Positions 57,114-64,000 of a stretch of 64,000 bases of DNA are shown piece after piece; within the stretch, counting starts at the first letter, position 1; each line of letters opens with the position of its first letter. Under the pieces are notes generated by a model. The model made no database searches. It saw only the letters and a program-made list of their open reading frames with translations, and was not told the origin of the DNA. The stretch is from Parvularcula sp964219355 (GTDB lineage: Bacteria; Pseudomonadota; Alphaproteobacteria; Caulobacterales; Parvularculaceae): NCBI GenBank assembly GCA_964219355.1, contig CAXPOZ010000005.1, positions 186,001 to 250,000 of the forward strand, in the 5' to 3' direction. The translations under genes were made by a program, and so were the position numbers.

Positions 57114-58133
57114 ATGCAAGGCAAGTTACTGAGTACCGGCATCTCAGCCGTGGTCCTTTTCGCCTCTGCCGCGTCCGCTGCAGCTGACGACAAGAAGCAC
57201 ACGCATATCAACGACGCGACGATCTCATTCACCTTCGAGAATGATTATTTCGCCTCGGACGATTTCAACTACACCAATGGCTCCAAAGCCTCATGGCTGT
57301 CTGGGCCGCGCCCGCCAGCTGGGCTCGCCGCTTTTGCCGCTGAGCATCTCCTCGGCATGGGACCGGGCGCCGAGGCGCGCATCGGTTTTGGCCTTGGCCA
57401 ATCGCTTTATACGCCAGAGCACACGCTCGCGACGGCACCTCTACCGGGTGAGCATCCGTATGCGGCCTATCTCTATGGCGAATACACAACCATGGTCGAA
57501 GAAAATGACCGCCTGACGCAACTGACGGCGCAGGTCGGCATGGTCGGCCCTTCCGCTCTTGGTGAGGACGCTCAGAATTTCGCCCATCGCCTGATCGGCG
57601 GCGTCGAAGCCGAGGGTTGGGATAATCAGATCGGGGACGAGTTAGGGATAGCGATCACGCTAGACCAGCGCCGCCGGATCGGTACGTCAATCGGTGATGG
57701 CTGGATCGAGATCGACATGATCCCGGCTTATGGTGTCACCGTGGGGAATGTGCAGACCGACGTGCACACCAGCCTGACGTTCCGCATTGGCGATAATCTG
57801 GCCAAGGACTATGGGCCCGTCCGCGTCACACCGGGCCTTGGCGGTACAGCCTATTTTGCCTCTGTACCGGGTTTCAGCTGGCATGTCTTTGGCGGCTTTG
57901 AGGGACGCGCGGTTGCACGCAGCATATTCCTTGATGGCCGTCTGTTTTCGGATGATATCGTTACGGTCGACAAGCACCCGCTGGTCGGAGACGCACAAGC
58001 AGGTGTCGTCCTGCAGTATGACCGTTTCCAGTTGAGTTATATTCACGTCTTCCGATCAAGCGAATTCGAGAACTCGGGCGGTTCGGATGAATTCGGCGCG
58101 CTCAGCTTCGCGATGAAATTGGGCAAGTGGTAA
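57114..58133 (+). CDS. lpxR: LpxR-family lipid A 3'-O-deacylase homologue
   Basis: A 339-residue outer-membrane beta-barrel (DUF2219). After a signal peptide (ASAAADD) comes the signature FTFENDYFASDDFNYTNGSKASWL, in which the Asn/Thr/Asn/Ser residues correspond to the LpxR active region. The C-terminus LSFAMKLGKW ends in an aromatic residue. LpxR removes the 3'-acyloxyacyl chain of lipid A, so it could remodel the lipid A made by the operon at 1-3.6 kb. Activity not proven. Confidence 0.85.
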   Translation: MQGKLLSTGISAVVLFASAASAAADDKKHTHINDATISFTFENDYFASDDFNYTNGSKASWLSGPRPPAGLAAFAAEHLLGMGPGAEARIGFGLGQSLYTPEHTLATAPLPGEHPYAAYLYGEYTTMVEENDRLTQLTAQVGMVGPSALGEDAQNFAHRLIGGVEAEGWDNQIGDELGIAITLDQRRRIGTSIGDGWIEIDMIPAYGVTVGNVQTDVHTSLTFRIGDNLAKDYGPVRVTPGLGGTAYFASVPGFSWHVFGGFEGRAVARSIFLDGRLFSDDIVTVDKHPLVGDAQAGVVLQYDRFQLSYIHVFRSSEFENSGGSDEFGALSFAMKLGKW

Positions 58134-58136
58134 GCG

Positions 58137-58610
58137 TCAGGCCTGCCCCAGCGGACGGACGATCATGACCGTCCCGTCCGTCGCTGTCACTTCAACGGAT
58201 TGACCAACAGCCAGCTCGCCGTGACCCGTTTCCAGCCGAGCTGACCACTCAGTGTCCCCCAGACTGATCCGGCCCTGACCGCCGACAAAGGCCGTCGCAG
58301 ACACGCCGCGTCGCCCCACCCGGCTCGACGAGAAATCGTTGAGGCCCGGTTTGTCGGTCGGCATATTCCTGATCCAGCGCTCCGCATAAGGACGGCCAAA
58401 CACACCAAGCCCGACGGTGAGACCGGCAAAGAGCAGCCATTGCGTCACCCACTGGCCATCGAGCTGCACGGTCGTGATCAACCCGACAATGGCCGCCGCA
58501 ATCGCCGGCCAGAGAAGAAAGGTCGTCCCCGTCAGAAGCTCTAGGACGAGGAGCCCCCCTGCAATCAGGAACCAGGCCCAGAAGGGCATGTCGGTCAGGA
58601 ATTCTATCAT
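58137..58610 (-). CDS. NfeD family protein
   Basis: A 157-residue protein with three membrane segments in residues 8-75 and a C-terminal OB-fold domain (GGQGRISLGDTEWSARL through VTATDGTVMIVRPL). NfeD proteins pair with SPFH proteins, and here the SPFH gene lies 27 bp upstream in the same direction. Confidence 0.9.
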   Translation of the reverse strand: MIEFLTDMPFWAWFLIAGGLLVLELLTGTTFLLWPAIAAAIVGLITTVQLDGQWVTQWLLFAGLTVGLGVFGRPYAERWIRNMPTDKPGLNDFSSSRVGRRGVSATAFVGGQGRISLGDTEWSARLETGHGELAVGQSVEVTATDGTVMIVRPLGQA

Positions 58611-58637
58611 CAGTGCCTCCCAAACTTATCCGGCAGA

Positions 58638-59597
58638 TCAGCTACGTGCCGGCGGCACGGACGTGTTCGCCGGGCTGATCGGCTGGCCGTCCATCATGGC
58701 CTTGGCCAGAGCCCCGACACCGCCAACCGTGCTCGCAAGCGAGGTCAGTTCCGTCGGCAGGATGACGAATTTCTGGTTCGGCGCCTTGGCGAGGCTCTCG
58801 AAGGCGTCGACATATTTTTGTGCGACGAAGTAGTTGATGGCCTGAACATCACCGCCGGCAATGGCGTCCGAGACGGCCTTGGTCGCTTCGGCTTCAGCCT
58901 GCGCCTCACGTTCACGCGCCTCGGCATCGCGGAAGGCAGCTTCCCGGCGGCCTTCGGCTTCAAGGATCGCCGACTGCTTGGCACCCTCGGCACGGAGGAT
59001 CGCCGAGTTCCGGTCACCTTCAGCCTGCAGAATTTCCGCCCGCTTCACACGCTCGGCCTTCATCTGGCGGGCCATCGCCTCGGTAATGTCGGCAGGCGGT
59101 GAGAGGTCTTTGATTTCGACACGGGTGACTTTGATGCCCCACGGATTGGTGGCCGCATCGATGACGCGCAGCAGCCGCTCATTGATGTCATCCCGGTTCG
59201 ACAGGGTCTCATCGAGGTCGAGCGAGCCGATCACAGAGCGGATGTTGGTCTGTGCGAGGTTCGAAATCGCTCGGTCAAGGTTGGCGACTTCATAGGCTGC
59301 CCGAGCGGCATCAACGACCTGGATAAAGGCGACTGCATCGGCGTGAACCATGGCGTTGTCACGGGTGATAACTTCCTGGCTCGGAATATCGAGCACCTGT
59401 TCCATCATGTTCATTTTTTTGCCGACAGAGTCGATAAAAGGAACGAGGATATGAAGGCCAGGTTTCAGGGTCTTTGTGTATTTGCCGAAGCGTTCGACCG
59501 TATATTGATAGCCCTGCGGGACGATCTTCACGATCGAATTAATGATGATAAATGCGAGAACGACGAATACCGCGACGAAAATCAGACCCTGCTCCAT
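58638..59597 (-). CDS. SPFH/Band 7 (QmcA/stomatin-like) protein
   Basis: A 319-residue membrane-anchored protein. An N-terminal helix (residues 4-22) is followed by the band 7 domain (VPQGYQYTVERFGKYTKTLKPGLHILVPFID, then TRDNAMVHADAVAFIQVVDA). An Ala/Glu-rich coiled coil runs from about 190 to 260. It organises membrane microdomains with NfeD. The ATG at 59597 has GGAGGG upstream. Confidence 0.93.
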   Translation of the reverse strand: MEQGLIFVAVFVVLAFIIINSIVKIVPQGYQYTVERFGKYTKTLKPGLHILVPFIDSVGKKMNMMEQVLDIPSQEVITRDNAMVHADAVAFIQVVDAARAAYEVANLDRAISNLAQTNIRSVIGSLDLDETLSNRDDINERLLRVIDAATNPWGIKVTRVEIKDLSPPADITEAMARQMKAERVKRAEILQAEGDRNSAILRAEGAKQSAILEAEGRREAAFRDAEAREREAQAEAEATKAVSDAIAGGDVQAINYFVAQKYVDAFESLAKAPNQKFVILPTELTSLASTVGGVGALAKAMMDGQPISPANTSVPPARS

Positions 59598-59761
59598 AAA
59601 TCCCTCCTGCAACGGCGCTGGTGCGCCTACCTAGTTATATATGGTGACCGAAGCGTTATTTTACGAGGGGGGACGCTTTCGATTCCGTATAGAACGCCTA
59701 ACCAAACACGCATCAACGCACATTCTTATATCATTGATTTAGATTGACTTTCCAACACTTC

Positions 59762-59787
59762 GGAACCTTGGATGATTGTTCCACGTT
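59762..59787 (+). promoter_or_regulatory. EcfG-type general stress promoter
   Basis: GGAAC at 59762-59766 and CGTT at 59784-59787, spaced by exactly 17 bp, match the alphaproteobacterial EcfG consensus GGAAC-N16/17-CGTT. The -10 element lies 18 bp before the ATG of the LOV kinase, giving a very short leader. Confidence 0.8.
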
Positions 59788-59805
59788 TCTTCTTGCGGAG
59801 GCGAC

Positions 59806-60861
59806 ATGGAAAAGACGACCGAAAACATTTCCCAGTCACAGAGTGCTCACGACGACACCGAAAGTGGGCATCCTGAAGATAATTTTACGGGTGCGACCGG
59901 AGTCCTATTTGAAAGGGCCATGGCGCAGACCCGCATGGCTGTCTGCCTGACTGACCCGAACCAGCCCGACAATCCGATCATTTTTGCCAATCGGGCTTTC
60001 CTTATGCTGACCGGCTACGACCATGATGAAGTCATAGGGAAGAACTGCCGCTTCCTTCAGGGGCCGGATACGGATGAAGACTCCCTCAACCTGATCCGCA
60101 AGGCGATCCGGGACGAAGAAGTGCTGGTTGTCGAGGTTTTGAACTACCGCAAGGACGGCACTAAATTCTGGAACGCACTTCACCTTGGCCCGATCTATGA
60201 CGGCGACACCGGGGAGCTGCTTTACTTTTTCGGCTCGCAATGGAACGTCTCGGACGTCCATGCCGCGCGCGCGGACGAGCACCAGGCAAAGCTGCTAGCG
60301 CGTGAGCTTTCCCACCGCATGAAGAACATGTTCTCCGTGATCGGTTCAATCGTCTCTCTGACGGGCCGCCAAGAAGGTGCAAAGCAGGTTACGGACAAGA
60401 TCAATGGCCGTATTCGGGCGCTAGGCAATGCGCATGAAAATGCCCTCTCCTCGGCTAGCGCTGGGCCAGCGGACATTTCAGAGATCGTGACGGCCGTCCT
60501 TTCTCCTTATGCGGCGGGTTCCGAGGATGTCTTTATCATGAGAGGTGAAAAGATCGGCCTTTCGACCTCGACCATCTCGCTAGTCGGACTTGTCCTTCAT
60601 GAGTTGGCGACCAATGCGACGAAATACGGCGCGCTGAGTGCGGACGAAGGCAAGGTCACTCTCGACTGGCGCGAAGAGGATGGACACCTGATCCTCGACT
60701 GGAAGGAGTCTGGCGGGCCAAAAATTGATCACGTACCCGAAGAAGCCGGGGTTGGCTCCGGCATCATGTCGACCCTGCTCAAATCGGCACGGGGAGAGCT
60801 CGGCCTCGACTGGCAGAAGGACGGACTGCAGGCAAGCTTGCGTATGCCGGTGATGTCGTGA
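59806..60861 (+). CDS. LOV-domain blue-light histidine kinase, HWE type
   Basis: A 351-residue soluble photoreceptor kinase. Residues about 32-155 are a LOV domain with the intact adduct motif GKNCRFLQG (Cys81) and the flavin contacts NYRKDGTKFWNALHL and FFGSQ. Phospho-acceptor His170 lies in ELSHRMKNMFSVIGSIVSL, and the ATPase has HELATNATKYGAL. Blue light should form a flavin-cysteinyl adduct and alter kinase activity. The ATG at 59806 has GGAGG upstream. The response regulator gene overlaps by 4 bp. Confidence 0.93.
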   Translation: MEKTTENISQSQSAHDDTESGHPEDNFTGATGVLFERAMAQTRMAVCLTDPNQPDNPIIFANRAFLMLTGYDHDEVIGKNCRFLQGPDTDEDSLNLIRKAIRDEEVLVVEVLNYRKDGTKFWNALHLGPIYDGDTGELLYFFGSQWNVSDVHAARADEHQAKLLARELSHRMKNMFSVIGSIVSLTGRQEGAKQVTDKINGRIRALGNAHENALSSASAGPADISEIVTAVLSPYAAGSEDVFIMRGEKIGLSTSTISLVGLVLHELATNATKYGALSADEGKVTLDWREEDGHLILDWKESGGPKIDHVPEEAGVGSGIMSTLLKSARGELGLDWQKDGLQASLRMPVMS

Positions 60862-61274
60862 TGATGTTGCAGAATTCCGTGAGCGAGACAGGCATGAAGT
60901 TATCTGGTTTCAAAATTCTGGTACTGGAAGACGACCCGATCATCGCACTCGACGTCGAGATGAGCCTTCAGGATTACGGCGCCGATGTTGTGCACTGCCT
61001 TTCACCCGAAGAAGCTTTGGAAGCGATGACGCAGCACGTCTTCAATTGCGCCGTACTCGATGTAAATCTCGGCAAGAACAAGACCTGTGCGGATGTCGCT
61101 GTCCGCCTCAAGGAAAATGGCATCCCCTTCATCCTGCATTCAGGCGATCTGCGGCGGCGGGGTGAGTTGATCGAAGAAATCGGTGCGCCCGTGGTCGTCA
61201 AACCGTCGAGTGACGAACAGCTCGTCAACTGCCTTGTCGACCATCTGATCCAGACGGGCCATCTTTCTGCCTGA
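60858..61274 (+). CDS. single-domain response regulator
   Basis: A receiver-only protein of 138 residues from 60858, or 126 from the inner ATG at 60894. The acidic pair is in LVLEDDP, the phospho-acceptor Asp68 in AVLDVNLG, and the conserved Lys in VVVKPSS. There is no output domain, so it likely acts by protein contact or as a phosphate sink. The overlap with the LOV kinase gene makes it the probable partner. Confidence 0.92.
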   Translation: MMMLQNSVSETGMKLSGFKILVLEDDPIIALDVEMSLQDYGADVVHCLSPEEALEAMTQHVFNCAVLDVNLGKNKTCADVAVRLKENGIPFILHSGDLRRRGELIEEIGAPVVVKPSSDEQLVNCLVDHLIQTGHLSA

Positions 61275-61285
61275 ACCTTGCGGGT

Positions 61286-61771
61286 TCAGGCGAGCTGTTT
61301 CTCCATCTTCCAGTTATGGATCGGCACGCCATCAAGCTCCAGCTCCCGGCGATGAAGCATCACAAAGCCCATCCGCTCGAAAAAACCGCGCGCGACTTCG
61401 CTGGCTTCCGTATGCAGACGACTTATTTTCGCGGCGTTCGCTGCGCGCTCGACCTCAGCATAGAGCCGGGCGGCTACCCCCTGCCCTGCAGCCTCAGGCG
61501 CGGCATAAAGAAAGTCGATATGTCCATCTTCTTCGAGGTCGATGAAACCGATTGGCTCTTCGGTGACGCCTTCTGCGACCCAGACCTGCCGGCCATCCCC
61601 GAGCCTTTCCCCAAGCCGATCCATATCTGCTGTCCGCGCAGACCAGGCCGCGACCTGTTCAGGCGAATAGGCGCGCGGGCCCAAGTCTCGGATCGAGCGC
61701 TCCCACATTTCGCGGATCGCTGGCAGGTCAAGGGCCACGTAAGGCCTGATCAAAAAGGCGAATTTCGACAT
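61286..61771 (-). CDS. GNAT family N-acetyltransferase
   Basis: A 161-residue acetyl-CoA-dependent acetyltransferase. The fold shows as RPYVALDLPAIREMWERS, FIDLEEDGHIDFLYAAPEAAGQGVAARLYAEVE (acetyl-CoA loop GQGVAARL) and ARGFFERMGFVMLHRRELELDGVPIHNWKMEK. The last part resembles small GNATs of the YafP/YobR kind. Acceptor unknown. It is convergent with the response regulator gene. Confidence 0.87.
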   Translation of the reverse strand: MSKFAFLIRPYVALDLPAIREMWERSIRDLGPRAYSPEQVAAWSARTADMDRLGERLGDGRQVWVAEGVTEEPIGFIDLEEDGHIDFLYAAPEAAGQGVAARLYAEVERAANAAKISRLHTEASEVARGFFERMGFVMLHRRELELDGVPIHNWKMEKQLA

Positions 61772-61857
61772 GTCAGGCTCCTTGAGCCGCGTTTCTTGCC
61801 GTCAGGGCCCGATTTCCGCTAGGCTCATATGGCACTTTGTAGAAGTGACGGGGTGAG

Positions 61858-63741
61858 ATGGGACGTCGTTGGGGAATTCTGGGACTATTGGGCCTGCTGC
61901 CGGCGCTTGCCGCCGCGGCGCAGCCTACCTCCAATTTCCCCCCGATTGAGGACGTTGTCCGGGGCGAACGCTACTGGAATGTCGTGCGCGGCACCGATGA
62001 AGCCTTCGGTCAGAAGAAATTCGACCACCTTCTAGAGCTGATGCCGCCGGCACGGAACAAGACATCGGCTTGGGAGATCTGGGCCACCGAATGGACCGAG
62101 GAAGATGAGCGCGGCTATGAGGCCTTCGTTCAGGCCATCGGCCGGTCGGGCTGTATCTCAATTGATGATTGCCTGCGATCTGAGGCCAACCCCTACCGTG
62201 TCTATGATGACGAGGACATGCTGTGGCTCGGCGACTGCACGGACATGGTCTATGTGCTGCGCGGGTATTATTCGTGGAAACGCGGCCTGCCCTTCTCCTT
62301 TCAGGATGCGATCTCGATCAGGCCCGGCAAGGATGCCGGCACAGACTCGCGTTACTCGAAATATGGCAACCGCGTCGTCAGCCGCGCAGATGTGATCCAG
62401 CCGGAGGGACGCAGCCCGCGCAACGCGCCGGTCCTGCTCAACCGGATATTCAACATCGTGTCGACCGCGATGCTCCGTGTTCATCCTGAAGATGAGCGGC
62501 TCCAATTTGCTGATTTCTATCCCGTCAGTGTGACGCGCGAAGCCGTGCGCCCGGGGACCATCGCTTATGATATCTACGGCCATGTTAGCATCGTTTATGA
62601 GATTGAGGATGACGGTCGCATCCTGCTGATCTCTTCGCACCCTGACTATACGGTCAGCCGCGAGCCTTACGGCCACCATGTTGTCCGCTCTGAACCTGAG
62701 CTTGGGTCTGGACTGAAGGCATGGCGCCCGATCCGCCTGACCGGCGCCCGCCAGACACCTAAAGGCACTTATATCGGCGGAAACGTTGTCGGCGCAAAAA
62801 ATGCGACGCTTCCTGATTTCTCGATGGAGCAGTATTGGGGCACCCATCCCGATGACTCTGGACGTTGGGATCGCAGCCGCTTCTTCGTCGAAGACCGCTT
62901 CTTGCCCTACTATGACTGGGTCCGCATGCGGCTGAGAAAACCCGGCACGCCTTATGATCCGGTCGAGGAAATGGCCAATGCGACAGCAGCGCTCTGCTCG
63001 TCTTTCCGCGCACGGAAGACAGCTGTCAATTTGGCTGTCTATGCCGGCGTGCATGAAAAGCCCGCGCCTGAGAAACTGCCTGAAAATATCTACGGCACCT
63101 ATGGGGATTGGGAGCGCTATGCGACCCCATCACGTGATGCACGTTTGAAGACGCAAGCCGTTGAGCTCAATGAACTGGCACGTGACCTGATCCGTCGCCA
63201 CGAAGAAGGCGATCCGAATATCAACTATCCGACAGGCGATCTCGCGGCGGCATTGTTCGATGTCTATGACCGCGCCGCGAAAAGCTGCGAGATCAATTAC
63301 AAGCGGTCCGATGACACCGTCGTGAAGCTCAATATGCATCACGCGATCGACCGGATCTTCGATCTCAGCTTTGACCCCTATCACTGCCCTGAGCGGCGTT
63401 GGGGAGCGAAAGGGATTGAGCTGGCGACCTGTCAGGAAGATGCAGATAAACAGAAATGGTACGAGGCGCAGCGTTATCTGCGGAATGACCCTGACCGGAC
63501 CTATGATCTGCGGACAAACTTTTCGGCTGATGAGCTCAAAGACCCCGCACGTCATCCGCCGGAGGATGGCGGAATCGGCCGTGCGACACCGCCGGTGATC
63601 GACTTTTACACTTTCCTTGAGGAACAGGCTGGCGAGCACACAAAGCCAGGTGCCGAGTTGCCCGCAACGATCATCCTCAACTCCGATGCGGTGAATGACG
63701 AGCCCCTGCCGCCACTCAAGCTGCGCCGCCGTCGCCGCTAG
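61858..63741 (+). CDS. large secreted protein with possible Cys-His hydrolase domain
   Basis: A 627-residue protein with a signal peptide (LLGLLPALAAAAQ). The N-terminal half contains LWLGDCTDMVYVLRGYYSW (Cys127) and later PGTIAYDIYGHVSIVYEI (His242). This Cys-then-GHV order is like NlpC/P60 or CHAP peptidases. The C-terminal half is helical, with Cys pairs (AALCSSF, KSCEIN, YHCPER, ATCQED), and ends in an RRRRR tail. I do not recognise the family, and the hydrolase call is inference only. It is a single gene with good codon use. Confidence 0.7.
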   Translation: MGRRWGILGLLGLLPALAAAAQPTSNFPPIEDVVRGERYWNVVRGTDEAFGQKKFDHLLELMPPARNKTSAWEIWATEWTEEDERGYEAFVQAIGRSGCISIDDCLRSEANPYRVYDDEDMLWLGDCTDMVYVLRGYYSWKRGLPFSFQDAISIRPGKDAGTDSRYSKYGNRVVSRADVIQPEGRSPRNAPVLLNRIFNIVSTAMLRVHPEDERLQFADFYPVSVTREAVRPGTIAYDIYGHVSIVYEIEDDGRILLISSHPDYTVSREPYGHHVVRSEPELGSGLKAWRPIRLTGARQTPKGTYIGGNVVGAKNATLPDFSMEQYWGTHPDDSGRWDRSRFFVEDRFLPYYDWVRMRLRKPGTPYDPVEEMANATAALCSSFRARKTAVNLAVYAGVHEKPAPEKLPENIYGTYGDWERYATPSRDARLKTQAVELNELARDLIRRHEEGDPNINYPTGDLAAALFDVYDRAAKSCEINYKRSDDTVVKLNMHHAIDRIFDLSFDPYHCPERRWGAKGIELATCQEDADKQKWYEAQRYLRNDPDRTYDLRTNFSADELKDPARHPPEDGGIGRATPPVIDFYTFLEEQAGEHTKPGAELPATIILNSDAVNDEPLPPLKLRRRRR

Positions 63742-63779
63742 CTGCTTCCTGCGGCCCTTCCTATTTCCGTCCTTTCCCC

Positions 63780-63793
63780 GTGATCGCGATCAC
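63780..63793. promoter_or_regulatory. CRP-like palindrome
   Basis: GTGATCGCGATCAC, a perfect 14-bp palindrome of the form GTGA-N6-TCAC, the core of CRP/FNR-family sites. It lies about 70 bp before the ATG of the last gene. Confidence 0.55.
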
Positions 63794-63861
63794 AGGCAGT
63801 CGCGCAACTTTATGGTTAATTCCTCCTCACCGGCACCCCAAAGCCGCGAGAGGAAAGACTG

Positions 63862-64000
63862 ATGCTCAAAATGGATAGAACCCGCCCGACAGTTGTCCCG
63901 ACTGCCACTCTATCGAGTGTTGAAATTCGCACGCCGGCCAACACGAGCCCCCGTTTTCTCGACAGTCAGGACGAAGCGACCGTGCGTGCGTTTGCCACGC
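63862..64000 (+). CDS. start of an unidentified gene, truncated by window edge
   Basis: An ATG with GAGAGGAAAG ribosome site opens a frame (MLKMDRTRPTVVPTATLSSV...) that runs out of the window after 46 codons. The visible part is a polar N-terminus without signal peptide, and the product cannot be named. Confidence 0.55.
   Translation, partial: MLKMDRTRPTVVPTATLSSVEIRTPANTSPRFLDSQDEATVRAFAT

Noticed and set aside
62158..63054. 298-codon open frame on the minus strand
   Set aside because: It is antisense to the 627-residue secreted protein, whose signal peptide, ribosome site and codon use favour the plus strand.

Overview
The window looks like chromosomal DNA of a marine alphaproteobacterium. 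The evidence is a GC-rich coding bias, an alphaproteobacterial-type LexA with a GAAC-N7-GAAC box, HWE/HisKA_2 histidine kinases, an EcfG-like GGAAC-N17-CGTT promoter, TonB-dependent receptors of the Caulobacter/Xanthomonas type and CtrA-lineage style housekeeping clusters. A member of the Parvularculales/Hyphomonadales/Caulobacterales group is my inference; no rRNA is present to prove it.

Layout. 1-3.6 kb: a lipid A operon whose genes overlap by 4 bp (acyltransferase end, waaA, lpxK, lpxL-like). 3.6-7.0 kb: a PAS-HisKA_2 kinase, a MerA-like flavoprotein and a TVP38 membrane protein. 7.2-10.9 kb: rpmH-rnpA-yidC-DUF2520-engB. 11.0-16.8 kb: a CarF/PEDS1-type plasmanyl-lipid desaturase behind twin 13-bp dyads, an FAD-linked oxidase, a penicillin acylase homologue and a sterol-desaturase-family protein. 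16.8-35.6 kb: an alginate utilisation locus. 36-40.3 kb: tRNA-Val, secG, hydrolase, tpiA and a divergent ppiD. 40.3-46.7 kb: the trp genes E, G, D and C with inserted genes. 46.8-56 kb: small enzymes, a PadR operon, rluE-like, lexA, coq7, a YhiN-type flavoprotein and an FeS (6-4) photolyase. 56-64 kb: hydroxyacid dehydrogenase, lpxR, nfeD/SPFH pair, a LOV histidine kinase with response regulator, GNAT, a large secreted protein and the start of one more gene.

How the alginate locus probably works: two outer-membrane TonB receptors import alginate oligomers. PL7, PL6 and PL17 lyases cut polymer and oligomers to unsaturated uronate, and a KdgF-like cupin speeds its opening to the keto form DEH. 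A TRAP transporter (dctPQM) moves an acidic product across the inner membrane, and a beta-hydroxyacid dehydrogenase is the candidate DEH reductase. A FadR-type GntR protein is the likely regulator. The motif ATACCAATT recurs in front of several of these transcription units and is a good operator candidate. KDG kinase and KDPG aldolase are not in the window.

Most notable observations: (1) the second TonB receptor is split by a perfect 23-bp tandem duplication, and removing one copy restores a 1087-residue protein, so this is a phase switch, a fresh mutation or an assembly error; (2) the shared ATACCAATT motif; (3) a LOV-HWE kinase/response regulator operon behind a textbook EcfG promoter; (4) the CarF homologue behind two identical dyads 20 bp apart; (5) a 25-bp copy of the tRNA-Val 3' end at the right edge of the alginate locus. 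No CRISPR array, transposase, integrase or phage structural gene was seen.
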